A stretch of DNA of 64,000 bases. Source: Zygnema cylindricum (Eukaryota; Streptophyta; Zygnematophyceae; Zygnematales; Zygnemataceae). Numbering within the stretch: position 1 is the stretch's first letter; every line of letters begins with the position of its first letter. Location of the stretch: the NCBI GenBank assembly GCA_037447655.1, contig JBBHKE010000771.1, positions 614,243 through 678,242 of the forward strand. The letters are read 5' to 3'. The notes under the pieces were generated by a model, which worked only from the letters and a program-made list of their open reading frames with translations, searched no databases and was not told the origin of the DNA. Positions 1-11,185 of this stretch are shown piece after piece. The translations under genes and the position numbers were made by a program.

Positions 1-1727
1 TGTAAATAACGATAATATATGTTTTTTGTTTTCTTTTAAGTTGATCTCTTCGAGTTAACCTTTTCTGTTTACCACCGTGTAACCCGTTTCCTCCTTCATA
101 GGCTCTTTGTATAGTTTCTATCCTTTTTCCTTGTACCGTTTCTTATTAACCATTCGTGTATTACCTACCTTTCAAGCTAATGGTCTTCACTATTTATACC
201 TTCATGTATTTTGCCGCGTCCCTTCTCTTATCGACGTAGTGTAGCTTGTCCACTATAAATTCTGAGCTAAACTTGTTAGTACTTGAATTGTTCATTTTTG
301 TACATTCGATTTGCCGATTATATCGAGAAGATATTTCCTCTCTTTTGCTTCTCAATCTGTATTTTTCTTGTTCAATATCCTATCATTATGTGCTTACCAA
401 TTATTCTTTGCCATGTTCCTTTTTCCTATCTTTGATATGTTTCTCGGATACTTCCTCCTTTGCCCAATGTGCCACCATTTGTCTTTTCCAATTGAGCTTC
501 TCTAGTTGAATTTTCTTTTGTTTTTTGTATATAATAGCAATAAATGTATTTTTGAGATATTATATATTTTGCTATGTTTATGCCCTCAATTGCCTATATG
601 TGCTCGATCCTATAGAACGGTGCCTAATGTCATTTTTATGCCACAAAAGGCCGCACATAAGTTTGTCATATTCACGTAAATTTTGTTTTCGTGGAATTGT
701 CGCTGAAATTCCATGCATGTTGCTTCATCATGTCATATATATATTTTGGTTAGGTTCATCGGTTGGATAAGTATAGGCCGCATAAATTCAAAAATTGCAC
801 TCGTTAACGTGGCGATACTTGTCCTAAGATATGGTCGTGGTCAAATTGTTTTGTCGGCGTGAAATTACTGCAATTGCATAATCCATATTCGATTTCTAAG
901 TTCATCTTTACCATACATGAGTGGCGATTCGAGGGAGTGAGATTTATGGCTTAATCGGATTTTTGTCTTGCGTTGTGGGGACCACCTTTAGTGTACTCAT
1001 TGTTGGACCCACCTACTTGACAAACGATGACATTTTTGGCGTATCTAGTGTTCACGATGCTCGCGGTCTTGTGCGTTAGGTATGGTCTTGAACTGGGATC
1101 CACCAGAGAAAAAGCTAACCATGCTCATTTCTACGTCCTTTCCCTTTACTCGTGTGACCTTCAACCAATCAACGTCGTTAATGATTGTTTTGGATCGCAG
1201 ACCATTTGTTGTATAAACTTGGTGTTATATTTCACACTCGAATCGCTTTTGAACTCGTCCTACCTTAAAGTAGACAATGAAAATGTCATTTCGACAAGTT
1301 CCATAGTGTGATACGACTCCCTGTTCACAATGTCTGAATCGCTGCTCTTCCCAGAATGGACTTGTTGCACCTTGTCCAATATTTTGTCATTTCCATGTAG
1401 GTGAAGATGCTCCTTGAATTTGCCATTTGATAACTTGCAACCTTTACCCATCTAAGTTTTTTCATGTCTCTCTTCTAAAAATACAACCCCATGTGTCAAA
1501 GTAAGGATTTTTTCTCGGTCATTTTCCTCAAAAAATTAGGGTACAACCCATTGTGGCTAAATAATCAAGGTTTATTCTGTAGTTTTTTTCAAAATCTTAG
1601 CGACGTGATGCTAAAGTTACTGTTGTACAAAGCTATGGCAAATATGTAGAGGAGAATTTGCGGCATCTTCAAACGTTGGATAGACGCCATGTTGTTGCCT
1701 TGTGTTTTTTTGCCCCACGGTCACATT
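1..1727. other. AT-rich flank, no supported gene
   Basis: I see no recognisable protein or RNA gene here. Open frames are short and have no domain signature. Near 1,480-1,560 a stretch containing gtaaggattttttctcg resembles sequence near 51,460 and, more weakly, 11,330. This suggests a worn LTR edge of a decayed copia lineage. The recognisable copia sequence begins at about 1,728. Confidence 0.4.
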
Positions 1728-2616
1728 AGAGAGAGTCAAAGAAAAAAAAATAATAAGATTAACTCAAAAGGAGGCCATTGGAAACATGTTAGAAAAGTTC
1801 TAGATGGACAAAGCTAATAGTTGTACCACTCCTTTGGAATTAAAGAAGGGAAGTGAGGGGAGTTTGGAAAAGGGAGTTATAATCTTAGATGATGAGGTAG
1901 GCCCGAAAGAGAAAAGCTTTATGCAGACCATCCCTTATAGACAAGTAGTTGGCAGCCAAATATATTTCATGAATTGTACCCGTCCCGACATAGCCGCAGC
2001 TATAGGAGTATCAAGTAGGAGTTTGAATGCTCCCACTAAGAAAGATTGGGAGGCAGCTAAGAGAGTCCTTAGATATCTCATAGGGACTAGGGATCTATGG
2101 TTGCATTTGGGTGGGAAAAATAGTGACATCACTACTTGGAGTGATGCCAGCTATGGGGATGCTCCTATGAGGAGATGCACATCTGGATATGTATTGTTTG
2201 TGGGTGATGGGACTTACTCCTGGAGCAGCAAGCAGCAAAAGGTCATTGCTCAATCCACCATTGAGGGTGAGTACTTGGATTGTTGCTCTGTTGTAAAGGA
2301 ATAAATGTGGGTCAAGAAATGTGTTTGCTTGGTGAGCTAGGTCATCTTAAGAGTGGTGTCCAAAAAGTGTTTTGTGATAATCACGCTGCCATTGCCATTT
2401 CTGCCTATCCTAAACATCACTTTAAAGTGAAACATATAGGCATTAGACTTAGCTTTGTTAGGGAGAAAGTAGAAAACAAGATAATGAGTTTGGAGTATAA
2501 ACCTCATAGAGAAATGGTAGCAGATATGATGACCAAACCTGTGCCTTCCCCTAAACTAATTTTCTGCTAGGAGAAGTGTGGTCCTAAAATAAAGAGTGAC
2601 TAGAAAATAAGGGGAG
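1728..2616 (+). pseudogene. Ty1/copia pol 3' fragment (RT end, RNase H)
   Basis: This truncated internal region codes for the C-terminal part of a copia polyprotein, which copies element RNA into DNA. Visible motifs include IPYRQVVGSQIYFMNCTRPD, the RNase H start TTWSDASYGDAPMRRC, and IAQSTIEGEY with the late acidic residue. A stop near 2,304 and a frameshift split the RNase H domain. The piece aligns with 8,308-9,187 of the downstream element and starts abruptly at about 1,728, so the 5' part was lost. It ends in a polypurine tract (ggggag, 2,611-2,616) directly before an LTR. It is a dead copy. Confidence 0.9.
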
Positions 2617-3649
2617 TTTAGAAATTAAAGGCTATTTTAGTATTTTCTAGGTTTTGGAAAATGCAGAAAAGAAGCAGAGGCAATGTGCCTCTAACTCCCC
2701 TCTCCAACTCCCACACTTGTCGCTGTCACTGAAAGTTGGAGAGGGAGAAAGAGCCATGGCCGCTTATGCCATCTTGAGGTGGACAGACATTAGATTAATA
2801 TATTTACCAAAATTGTAATTGACGGACCCGCGATTTGAGCGTGGTCCATGTCGTTAGTCAGAGCCACCAGTAGCTAATAGCCTTAGCCAATAAGTTGATG
2901 ATCAAGGTTATACGATATAGGATTTGATAATTATATAAATATTCACACATAGGCTATTTCATTTAGCGGGATATTTGGACATAGATACAGTTTGTGTTGT
3001 ACAACGTACAAAACATCCGAAACAGATACCGCGCACTTTGTTTCGAAGGCGAAACAAATATCGCGCAAGTATTTATGACGGCTACGATTGAAATCCGGTT
3101 TAATCGAAAGGCCGCGAAGCATGCCGAGATCTCGGAATAGGTTTTCAACGGTTTACAATCAACATCACATCAATTGCACTTGGCGGAACCATATTGGAAT
3201 AGGGCATCCCCGGGGAATACATGAATGAATCCAAAAATGACATGTGTGGACTTCTTAGCCATAACGTACAATGGCAGTACAAAAAGTACACAAAACCTGT
3301 ACCTTTATGTACGATACAGTATTATGATTGGTGCTGTACTTCAATAGATTGAGTTTTAAAGAGAGATATGACTTCGAAAAATTTGATAGATTGGACCCTC
3401 TCTCTCATGGAGCTTTTGTACAAAAGGTCAACCTTGACCCTCCATAACTTACTGCTAAAGGGAGCAAATTCAGATATTCTTTTTGCAATAGACCCACAGG
3501 AGTCTTGCCTTCACAGAAGTGAAGGTGGTCAGTGTTTTTGTCTGTCAAGGTGGCCGTTATACTTGTTGAAACACAAAGGGGTCAGGATTATCCTAAAGGC
3601 TTAGTGTGAGATACCTACTCTGAGGACCTTAGGAGGTCTTAGAGTTACA
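2617..3649 (+). repeat. copia LTR (left/shared LTR of array)
   Basis: This long terminal repeat is bounded on the left by the polypurine tract and on the right by the primer-binding site. It starts tttagaaatt where the sister LTR at 9,188 starts tgtagaaatt, so the terminal TG has decayed to TT. It ends agagttaca. It is similar along its length to 9,188-10,241 and, in reverse, to 43,542-44,599 and 48,944-50,004. It joins two internal regions, the layout expected after LTR-LTR recombination. Confidence 0.88.
2818..2902 (-). other. antisense tRNA-like segment inside LTR (variant A)
   Basis: The minus strand resembles the 3' half of a tRNA: a T-arm-like stretch near gctcaaatcgcgggtcc, and a D-arm-like ttggctaaggct at the other end. 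It occupies the same LTR position as the tRNA-like segments at 9,391, 10,612, 44,303 and 49,705, but its sequence differs. The B-box is weaker here than in the others. I infer a tRNA-derived pseudogene; it is unlikely to work as a tRNA. Confidence 0.4.
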
Positions 3650-3664
3650 AGTTATGGTCCCACC
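3650..3664 (+). promoter_or_regulatory. primer-binding site, anticodon-arm type
   Basis: Directly after the LTR lies agttatggtcccacc. It differs by one base from agttatgggcccacc at 48,929-48,943 (minus strand). That sequence is complementary to the anticodon stem-loop of plant initiator tRNA-Met rather than to its 3' CCA end. Copia of Drosophila and Osser of Volvox are established examples of this half-tRNA priming. Confidence 0.75.
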
Positions 3665-4640
3665 CTCTAGGGTGCACATCTTCAATAGTGCTCGCTTCAC
3701 ATACTGGGAAAGTATGATGAAAGGAGCTCTATGTGAGAAACGGTTTTGAGGAATAGTGAGGGGACGAGTGAGGCGTCTATCAAGTCTTGGGATCCTTCAA
3801 GGTTTACAGGAGACAGATTCACAAGAGATGCAGATCCATCTTAAATGGAGGAGACAAAGGAAGGGGAGGTGGTTGACAAAGGAAAGGAGAAGGAAACGGT
3901 CACACCAATAGCAACCTGTTCAGCATTCATGTTATATTTTCCGCGGAACGAGGAGAATGATATCGATACTTGGGACTATAACAATATGGCATGTAAGCAC
4001 TTCATCCTCTGCCATCTTACTCAAGGGCTTGCATCTTCTTATTTGCAAGAAGAGAGGGCATCCGATCTTTGGGTGACTCTCATAAGATGTCCTGAAGTGG
4101 TACGATTCAGGAACAACAGTTGGTTGATCAAAAAATTAATGAGTATGCATACAAAAGGGGGATGATGATAGTTAAACGTGTGCAGGACTTGGCGGACTCA
4201 AGGTGGATTTGGAATTCAGTGGTAGGGATGATTCTTGTTCGGGAGAATACGATTAAGATCCGAAGGGGAGGAAAGAGTAGGCAAGCTAAGGCAGCTGGAA
4301 CCGATTGGAGGAACAATGATTATAGAAAACAGCTCGAAAATTATGGAGGGGAGGGGCAGAATAATCAGACGGAGGAGTTCGGACCAAGGACTCCTTATGG
4401 TTTTGCCATTTTTGTAAGAAACCAGGGCACTATATGGCTGAGTGCACTAAGTTAACCGAGTTGTGGTTAAAGGATGGGCAGACCAGTGGACCCCCAAGAG
4501 GAAAGAAAAAGGCCCTTGTGGGACAGGTTCATGAGGCGGAATCCGAGGACGAGGACGATAAACTCCTATTAGATGAGGAGTTGGATGCGAAGAACAAGGT
4601 CAGAATTACACGAAAGCAAAAATGTGCTTTCGGTGTATTG
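3665..4640 (+). pseudogene. copia gag, decayed
   Basis: This is the capsid-coding region of the element that follows the shared LTR. Fragments in different frames match the gag of the minus-strand element at 48,163-48,943: ARFTYWESMMKGALCEKRF near 3,690-3,750, SDLWVTLI near 4,070, and NRVQDLADSRW-like text at about 4,170-4,200. A zinc-knuckle sequence, CHFCKKPGHYMAEC, can be read near 4,405-4,450 in another frame. Several frameshifts and stops, and a deletion near 4,160 relative to the other copy, rule out a working protein. Confidence 0.85.
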
Positions 4641-5838
4641 AAAGGTGAAGCAGGCTAGATTGTAGACTCAAGTGCATCCATGCACATGTGTAAAGATAAA
4701 CGCCTACTCACTAAGATAAGAAAGATTCCCACCGTAGAGATAGAGTACGGGGATGAAGGATAGTCACTAATACTCTTGCAGGATTCGTAGATCTAAAAGT
4801 GTTAGCAGAAGGAAAGACATCCATAGTTACAATCTCTGATGTATTGTTTATTTCGGAGCTGAACAAAAACCTCATCACTACTTCTGTATTAGATGATAAG
4901 GGTTTTGATAATAGCACAAAGAAAAGAGTCTTTATTGTTAGTTTTGAGGAGGAAGTTTATTTTATTGCTGAAAAAGGTAGCTAAGGGATGTTTAGTCTGA
5001 TTTTAAATAATGAAAAAAAGAAACTTTATTATGTTGGTGTTCATGATATAATGTTGTGGCATAAGAGGCTAGGGCATGTGAATCTAGATAAGTTAAGAAA
5101 GATGAAAAAGATGGGAGTAGTGGAAGGGATTCAGTTCCGTGAGTGTAAGAATCTAAGTGATTGTAGTGGATGTACTGAAGGTAAAGCACGTAAGTTACCC
5201 TTCCCAAAAACTGCCATCTTTAAGGGAGAAAAGATTTTAGATTTAGTACACACAGATATTTGGGGGCCAGTAAGAGTGTCATCACCCGGGGGGAAGAGAT
5301 TTATGATGACTATCATTGATGATTAATCTCGGTATTCCAGGGTGTATTTTTTGAAAATAAGTCAGATGCTCAGAAATGTTTTAAACAATATTAAGCATGG
5401 AGTGAAAAACTCCATGAAACCTCAATCAAAAGAGTAAGGAGTGACAATGGTGGAGAGTATACCTATTACCAGTTTGAGGATTTTCTGAGAGAAGATGGAG
5501 TGCAACATCAAAAGACAGTTCATGAAAATCCTGAGCAGAATGGTGTAGCTGAAAGTTTGAATAGAACACTGAGTGATAGTGCTAGGAGTATACTGTCAGA
5601 TAAGAAGATAGGAAAGAAGTTTTGGGCCAAAGCATTGAAGTGTGCAAATTATCTCAAGAATATAGTTCTTACTTTAGTAGTAAAATGCCAAACACCCTAT
5701 GAGAGATGGACAGGCCGAAAACCAGATATTTCACACTTAAAGGTTTTCGGTAGTCAAGTGTTCAGTTTAGACACAGATTGGTCAAAGTGGAAGTGAGACC
5801 AAAAAGGAAAACAAGGATATCTACTAGGATATGATGAA
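4641..5838 (+). pseudogene. copia protease and integrase, decayed
   Basis: The order is aspartic protease, GAG-pre-integrase and integrase core. The protease active site reads IVDSSASMHMCK, so the glycine after Asp-Ser is replaced by serine, and a stop precedes it. The zinc-binding part reads LWHKRLGHVN followed by CSGCTEGKA. The integrase keeps HTDIWGP and SDNGGEYT with their aspartates, and NGVAESLNR with the glutamate. A stop near 5,325 and a frameshift near 5,350 break it. The reading is interrupted at 5,838 by a solo LTR and resumes at 7,149. Confidence 0.88.
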
Positions 5839-7148
5839 TGTTGTTTTTGAAAAGTTGGTTTCGTGCGTACTCGACATTTTGTGCGCACGCGACGTTTCGC
5901 GTGCGTAATATATTATCGAAAGTAATGTGGTGGTTCGAATGGATTTGCGGATTGGGGGAGTAAATGTACGAGTAAATTTAATGGGACGTGAGGTAGTAAT
6001 TGAGTGGCGAGGAACGCGTTAAGAAATGGATGGCGGATCGCGACGCGATCGGATGTGAAGTTTATGAAATGTACGTCGCTGGTACGTAACATATAATTTG
6101 AACAAATGTAATTTATATGCGACAAGCGACGTGTTTGAAAAATGACGTGTACTTTATTTGCTGCATTTATTGCAAAGGACGCGGTTGCGGTATGGAAATG
6201 ATTTCGGTTGTACGATTATTATTTTAACAAGTGGACATGAATGACTAAATTATCTTCGCGACGTCGTGGGATATTTGACGACTCGCGTGGATTTCGTTTG
6301 GATTTTTATGACCACGTGGCGCGACATCAAGGGTGCCGAATTAGATCGACGGACGGCGGATATAGGCCGTGGATATTTTTCAAGTAGTAGAGACGCGAAA
6401 TCGCGTCAATCACACGATGTTAATTTTGGACGTCCCGGATTGTTTGACGAAATTCGAGGAGTTCCATTGAGTGACTCAGCATGACTGAGCATACGATTTT
6501 GTAAGATTGTGTGTACTTTGTAAATATTTACAACAATGGTTTGTCTTTATGTGTATTAGTTATTAGTGTAGATTTACTCCTTTTGACATACCTCGAAGTA
6601 TTCGGGTTAATTAACATTAATAGAGGTAGCTAGTAGATTGCGTACGGCTGGTATGCCTCCGTACACTCAGTAATGAGCTCGTGTATATTTGTAGGACTTA
6701 GTCATTTTTAGTCATAGGAACTTTTGGACCAAAAACTGTTTATGGTGTTTTTGGTAATTTTATCTGAGGATTACTCTCAGATCTGTTTGCAGAATTATCT
6801 GAAATTCTGCATGTGTGTTCCTCTTTATATTGTTATTATTTTCACAAATTTGCAGGCCTATTGTGTGCCTGGTCTGTGTTTTACTTCATTGTGAAGTTAG
6901 TCTGTTTTATCAAAGTTCTGGCAGACTGTTTTTCTGCAACTTTGACTAGATGAAGTGATCGCTCTATTTATTATATTTGTCTGAAAATTTGTGAGGTTAT
7001 TCCAAAGCCTATATACTATCTATTTATGTAGTTTCTATTTGTTTTGTTATTTCTGCAGAATTCTGTGTTGATTCAAAGTAGGCTGTTTTTGGGTAGTCTG
7101 TGGTGCTTCCGAGGGTGAATCCATGGCTAGAAATGGCTATGGACAACA
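5839..7148. mobile_element. nested solo LTR
   Basis: A 1,310-bp insertion starts TGTTG and ends CAACA and is flanked by the 5-bp direct repeat ATGAA (5,834-5,838 and 7,149-7,153). Removing it rejoins the host copia frame at the text GYDEDVKGYRVY-like, as seen uninterrupted near 46,620-46,660. It contains no coding sequence, fitting an LTR left after recombination of an unrelated element. Its family is not recognisable from the ends alone. Confidence 0.85.
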
Positions 7149-9187
7149 ATGAAGATGTAAAAGGATATAGAGTCTATCATCTCAAAAGAGAGGATATTAT
7201 CATAGTGAAGAATCTAGTGGTTATCGATGAAGGAAAATCTATAAATCCCTTTAAGCATACAAAGACAATCAGAATCAGATTTGAGTCAGAAAATTCTGAT
7301 GACTTTGAGCTTCCTAACTATCCAAGATTTCAAAAAGATGATGATCTAGCAAGTACAGAATAGATCAAGAAAGACCCAAATGTGAAACCCCTAGTATTAA
7401 CTCCAACCGAAGCGGAAGACGTGGTGGAAATCGACTCACAATCAAGGGATACGGGCGAAAAAGAAACTGTTCGGAAGAATGGAATAGAGCCATCTATTCC
7501 GGCATCCGAGTTTGAGGGAGGAAGAATAAGCAGCAAAAGACTGCAAGAGACGCAAGTTAACAATAAGATAACGAAACTGTCTCACCCCGATGAACCTCAA
7601 ACTTATATTGAGGGAATGACTTGTCCTTAGAGAAACCGGTGGAAGACATCCATTAATGAGGAGATGGCTTCAATTATGGCGGCTGATACATGGGAATTGA
7701 GGGATTGTCCTCCTGATAGGAAGCCAATTGGGTGTAAGTGGGTATTTAAGCTGAAACTCAACCTGGATAACACCATTGAGCGCTACAAGGCTCGGCTAGT
7801 GGCGAAGGGATTTACCCAAAAAAGAGGGAATTGACTACGAGGAGACTTTTTCTCTGGTCGTCAAGTTTCCTTTGGTTTGGATACTTCTCAGTCTGGCGGC
7901 AGCAAAAGACATGGAAGTGCATGAGATGGACATCAAGACAACCTTTCTTCATAGAGAGTTGGAAGAGGAAATTTTATTGGCAGCTTGAAAGGTTTGTGGA
8001 GCAAGGGGAGGAAAACAAGGTATGGAGATTTATCATATCTTTGAAAGGGCTGAAACAGGCGCCCAACAATGGAACAAGAAGCCCAAAGAGTTTCTTATAA
8101 GTTGGGGATATATTCGGGTCAGCTCTGATTACTCGATTTATTTGTTTGAAGATGAGGAAGGAATTATTTTTATTGCAATTTATGTTGAAGATTTGCTTGT
8201 TTTAAGTAAATCTATGGATAAAATAAATATGTTGAAAAATGATCTAAAACGAAGATTTGAGATGAAGGATATGGGAGAAGCAAGGTATATTTTGGGAATT
8301 TAAGTAGAGAGATACAGAGATAGAAAAATAATAAGATTAACTCAATAGGAGGCCATTGGAAACCTGTTAGAAAAATTCTAAATGGACAAGGCTAATAGTT
8401 GTACCACTCCTATGGAATTAAAGAAGGGAAGTGAGGGGAGTGTGGAAGAGGGAGTTATAATCTTAGATGATGAGGTAGGCCCAGAAGAGAAAAGATTTAT
8501 GCAGACCATCCCTTATAGACAAGTAGTTGGCAGCCTAATATATTTCATGAATTGTACCCGTCCCGACATAGCCGCAGCTGTAGGAGTATCAAGTAGTAGT
8601 GTGAATGCTCCCACTAAGAAAGATTGGGAGGCAGCTAAGAGAGTCCTTAGATATCTTATAGGGACTAGGGATGTATGGTTGCATTTGGTTGGGAACAATA
8701 CTGACATCACCACTTAGAGTGATGCCATTTATAGTGATGCTCCTATGAGGAGATGCACATCTAGATATGTATCGTATGTGGGTGATGGGACTTACTGCTC
8801 GAGCAGTAAGCACAAAAGGTCATTGCTCAGTCCACCATTGAGGGTGAGTACATGGCTTGTTGCTCTGCTGTAAAAGAATTAATGTGGGTCAAGTCTTTGC
8901 TTGGTGAGCTTTGTCATCTTAAGAGTGGTGTCCAAAAAGTGTTTTGTGATAAATAGGTTGCCATTGCCATTTTGCCAATCCTAAACATCACTTTAAAGCG
9001 AAACACATTGACATTAGACTTAGCTTTAATAGGGATAATGTAGAAAACAAGATAATCAATTTGGACTATAAACCAGATAGTGAAATGGTTGCAGATATGA
9101 TGACCAAACTTGTGCCTTCCCCTAAACTAATTTTCTGACGGAAGAAGTGTGGTCTTAAAATAAAGAGTGACTAGAAAATAAGGGGAG
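7149..9187 (+). pseudogene. copia RT and RNase H, decayed
   Basis: This is the continuation of the interrupted pol. It carries DVKGYRVYHLKREDII, then the RT start around 7,630-7,830 (ADTWELRDCPPDRKPIGCKW), a frameshift near 7,820, the catalytic box as YVEDLLVLSK near 8,186 (the usual YVDD aspartate is glutamate), and RNase H fragments to about 9,130. Stops occur at 7,628, 8,301 and 8,715. It ends at the polypurine tract ggggag (9,182-9,187). It is clearly non-functional. Confidence 0.9.
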
Positions 9188-10241
9188 TGTAGAAATTAAA
9201 GGCTATTTTAGTATTTTCTAGGTTTTTGTAAAATACAGAAAAGAAGCAGAGGCAGTGTGCCTCTAACTTCGCTCTCTAGCTCCCACACTTGTCGCAGTCA
9301 TTGAAAGTTGGAGAAGGAGAAAGAGCCATGGCTGCCTATTGCATTTAGACGTGGTCAAACATTAGATTAATAGATTTTCCAAAATAGTAATTGACGGACC
9401 CGGGATTTGAACCTAGAACTTGTCAACCGTTAAAGCCACCAGTCGTCTGTCAGAGCCACTAGTATATCGTAGCCTTAGCCAATAAGTCGAAGATCAAGGA
9501 TATACGATATAGGGTTTGATAATTATATAAATATTCAACTGTAGGCTATTTCATTTAACTGGGTATTTGGACATGGAGATAGTTTGTGTAGTACGGCGTA
9601 CAGAACATCCAAAACGGATAGCGCGCACTTTGTTTCGAAGGCGAAACAAATATCGCGCAAGTATTTATGATGGCTACAATTGAAATCCGGTTTAATCAGA
9701 CGGCCGCGAAGCATGCCGAGATCCCGGAATAGGTTTTCGGTGGTGTGCGATCAACGTCACATCGATTGACACGTGGCGCAACCATATTGGAATAGGGCAT
9801 CTCTGGGGATTACAGGAATGAATCCAAAAATAACATGTGTCGACTAGTTGGCCATGTCGTACAATGGTTGTACAAAAAGTACACTAACACCTGTACCTTT
9901 ATGTACAATACAATATTATGATTGGTGCCGTACTTCATTAGATAGAGTTTTAGAGATAGATAGGACTTAGAAAAATTTGATAGATTCGACCTTCTCTCCT
10001 CGAGAGCTTTTGTACAAAAGGTCAACTTCGACCTTTCATAATTTACTGCTCAGGGGAGCAAATTCAGAGTCTTTTTTGTATAGACTCAAGGGAGTCTTGC
10101 ATTCACAGAGGTGAAGGTGGTCAAAGTTTTTGTCTATCAGAGTGGCAGTTATACTTGGTGAAACACAAAGGGGTCAAGGTTATCCTAGAGGCTTAGTGTG
10201 AGGTGCCTACTCTGAGGACCTATGGAGGTCTCAAAGTTACA
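9188..10241 (+). repeat. copia LTR (right LTR of array)
   Basis: It starts tgtagaaatt after the polypurine tract and ends aaagttaca, 1,054 bp long. It matches 2,617-3,649 throughout with scattered substitutions. The following bases (aaaatcaaac) are not a primer site, so this is the outer 3' end of the array. Confidence 0.88.
9391..9490 (-). other. antisense tRNA-like segment inside LTR (variant B)
   Basis: The minus strand reads ggttcaaatcccgggtcc, a good T-arm with the Pol III B-box consensus GTTCAAATC, preceded by gctttaacggttgacaag. Another D-arm-like piece, ttggctaaggct, lies farther out. The rest of the cloverleaf is eroded. It is in the same LTR slot as the other variants. Confidence 0.5.
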
Positions 10242-10433
10242 AAAATCAAACGGAGCAATAAAAGACTGCTCAAAAGTTTCTAAATAAGCAGTTGAATAAG
10301 AAAGACCGAAAAGATAGACCCAATGCTGTTTAGATCCACATTCTTTTGTTGACCATGCACCGATAATTCGTTTGAATTTAATCACCTTTAGAAAGCGCCA
10401 CAACCATTGTTGAAATCACTAGATTTAGGGGAG
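10242..10433 (+). pseudogene. short copia 3' internal remnant
   Basis: Between two LTRs, the end atcactagatttaggggag resembles the internal 3' end and polypurine tract of the family (gactagaaaataaggggag). No coding segment is readable. It probably belongs to a further element whose LTR follows. Confidence 0.5.
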
Positions 10434-11185
10434 ATATTTTATAGGTCTTAATTGATTAGAATAGCTTAAAGAAAAAGCGTAGGCAGCCTGCCTTTATCTT
10501 CTCTCTCTAGCCCTGTACTTGTTGTAGTCATTGAAGGAGAGAGAGGGCGGTGGAGCCATGGCAGCCTTAACTCTTTAGGTAGGACTAAAGAATGACCTAA
10601 GTCACTCTCAACAAAAGGTGGAGTCGAGCAGGACTCGAACCTCCGACCGGTTGAGCGAGGGGTAGCCGTTAGCTCTTACCTGTTTGTTGTAGTAGTCTGT
10701 TATGATACATAGGGTGTGATAGCTATTTAAACATTAGCTAGATCATTAATTTGATTAAGAGAATAACAAATTGAGGACATAGAAACTAGTTGAGTCTTTT
10801 AGTACGCACGAAAAAAATGTACTGGACATTTGTTATTTTGAACGGCTAACATTAAAACCCGGTTTCGATCCGACACCCTCATCATCGTTGAGATCCCGGA
10901 ATGACTGCCTTGGCGGTTTTCGAACATGACATGACCTGTCGACACGTGTCAAGATATCATTGGGAAGCGGGAAACTCGGGGAGCGCAAGGACAAGAGTGA
11001 AGGAGACAGACGTCCACTCCATGGTCTTGTCGTACACAGGCCGTACTGAAAGTACATCGGCCCTAGTACCTTTCTGTACTGTACAGTCTTCTGATTGGTT
11101 CCTACTTTAATAGATAAGGGTTGTGAGAGTGGTTTAAGACTTAGAGGATTGAGGAGGTAGCCGCCACTCTCCCAACAAGCTTGTA
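10434..11185 (+). repeat. divergent copia LTR, truncated
   Basis: It shares the order of blocks seen in the other LTRs: a ggcagcctgcctttatctt region, gagccatggcagcc, a tRNA-like slot, the atcccggaatgactgcc block, and the tgtacaggc/gtacag repeats, ending near gcttgtataaat. The last roughly 250 bp of the standard LTR cannot be followed, so it is truncated or recombined. It may be a related subfamily. Confidence 0.6.
10612..10682 (-). other. antisense tRNA-like segment inside LTR (variant C)
   Basis: The minus strand reads ggttcgagtcctgctcgac then tccacc, a nearly complete T-arm (GTTCGAGTC matches the B-box) and a 3' end close to CCA. Upstream lie gagctaacggctac and cctcgctcaaccggtcgg. This is the clearest tRNA-like copy in the plus-oriented LTRs, and its sequence is unlike variants A, B and D. 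Confidence 0.55.

Noticed and set aside
525-1311. Plus-strand frames near the left edge
   Set aside because: Short, with no recognisable motif and no splice context. Not supported as genes.
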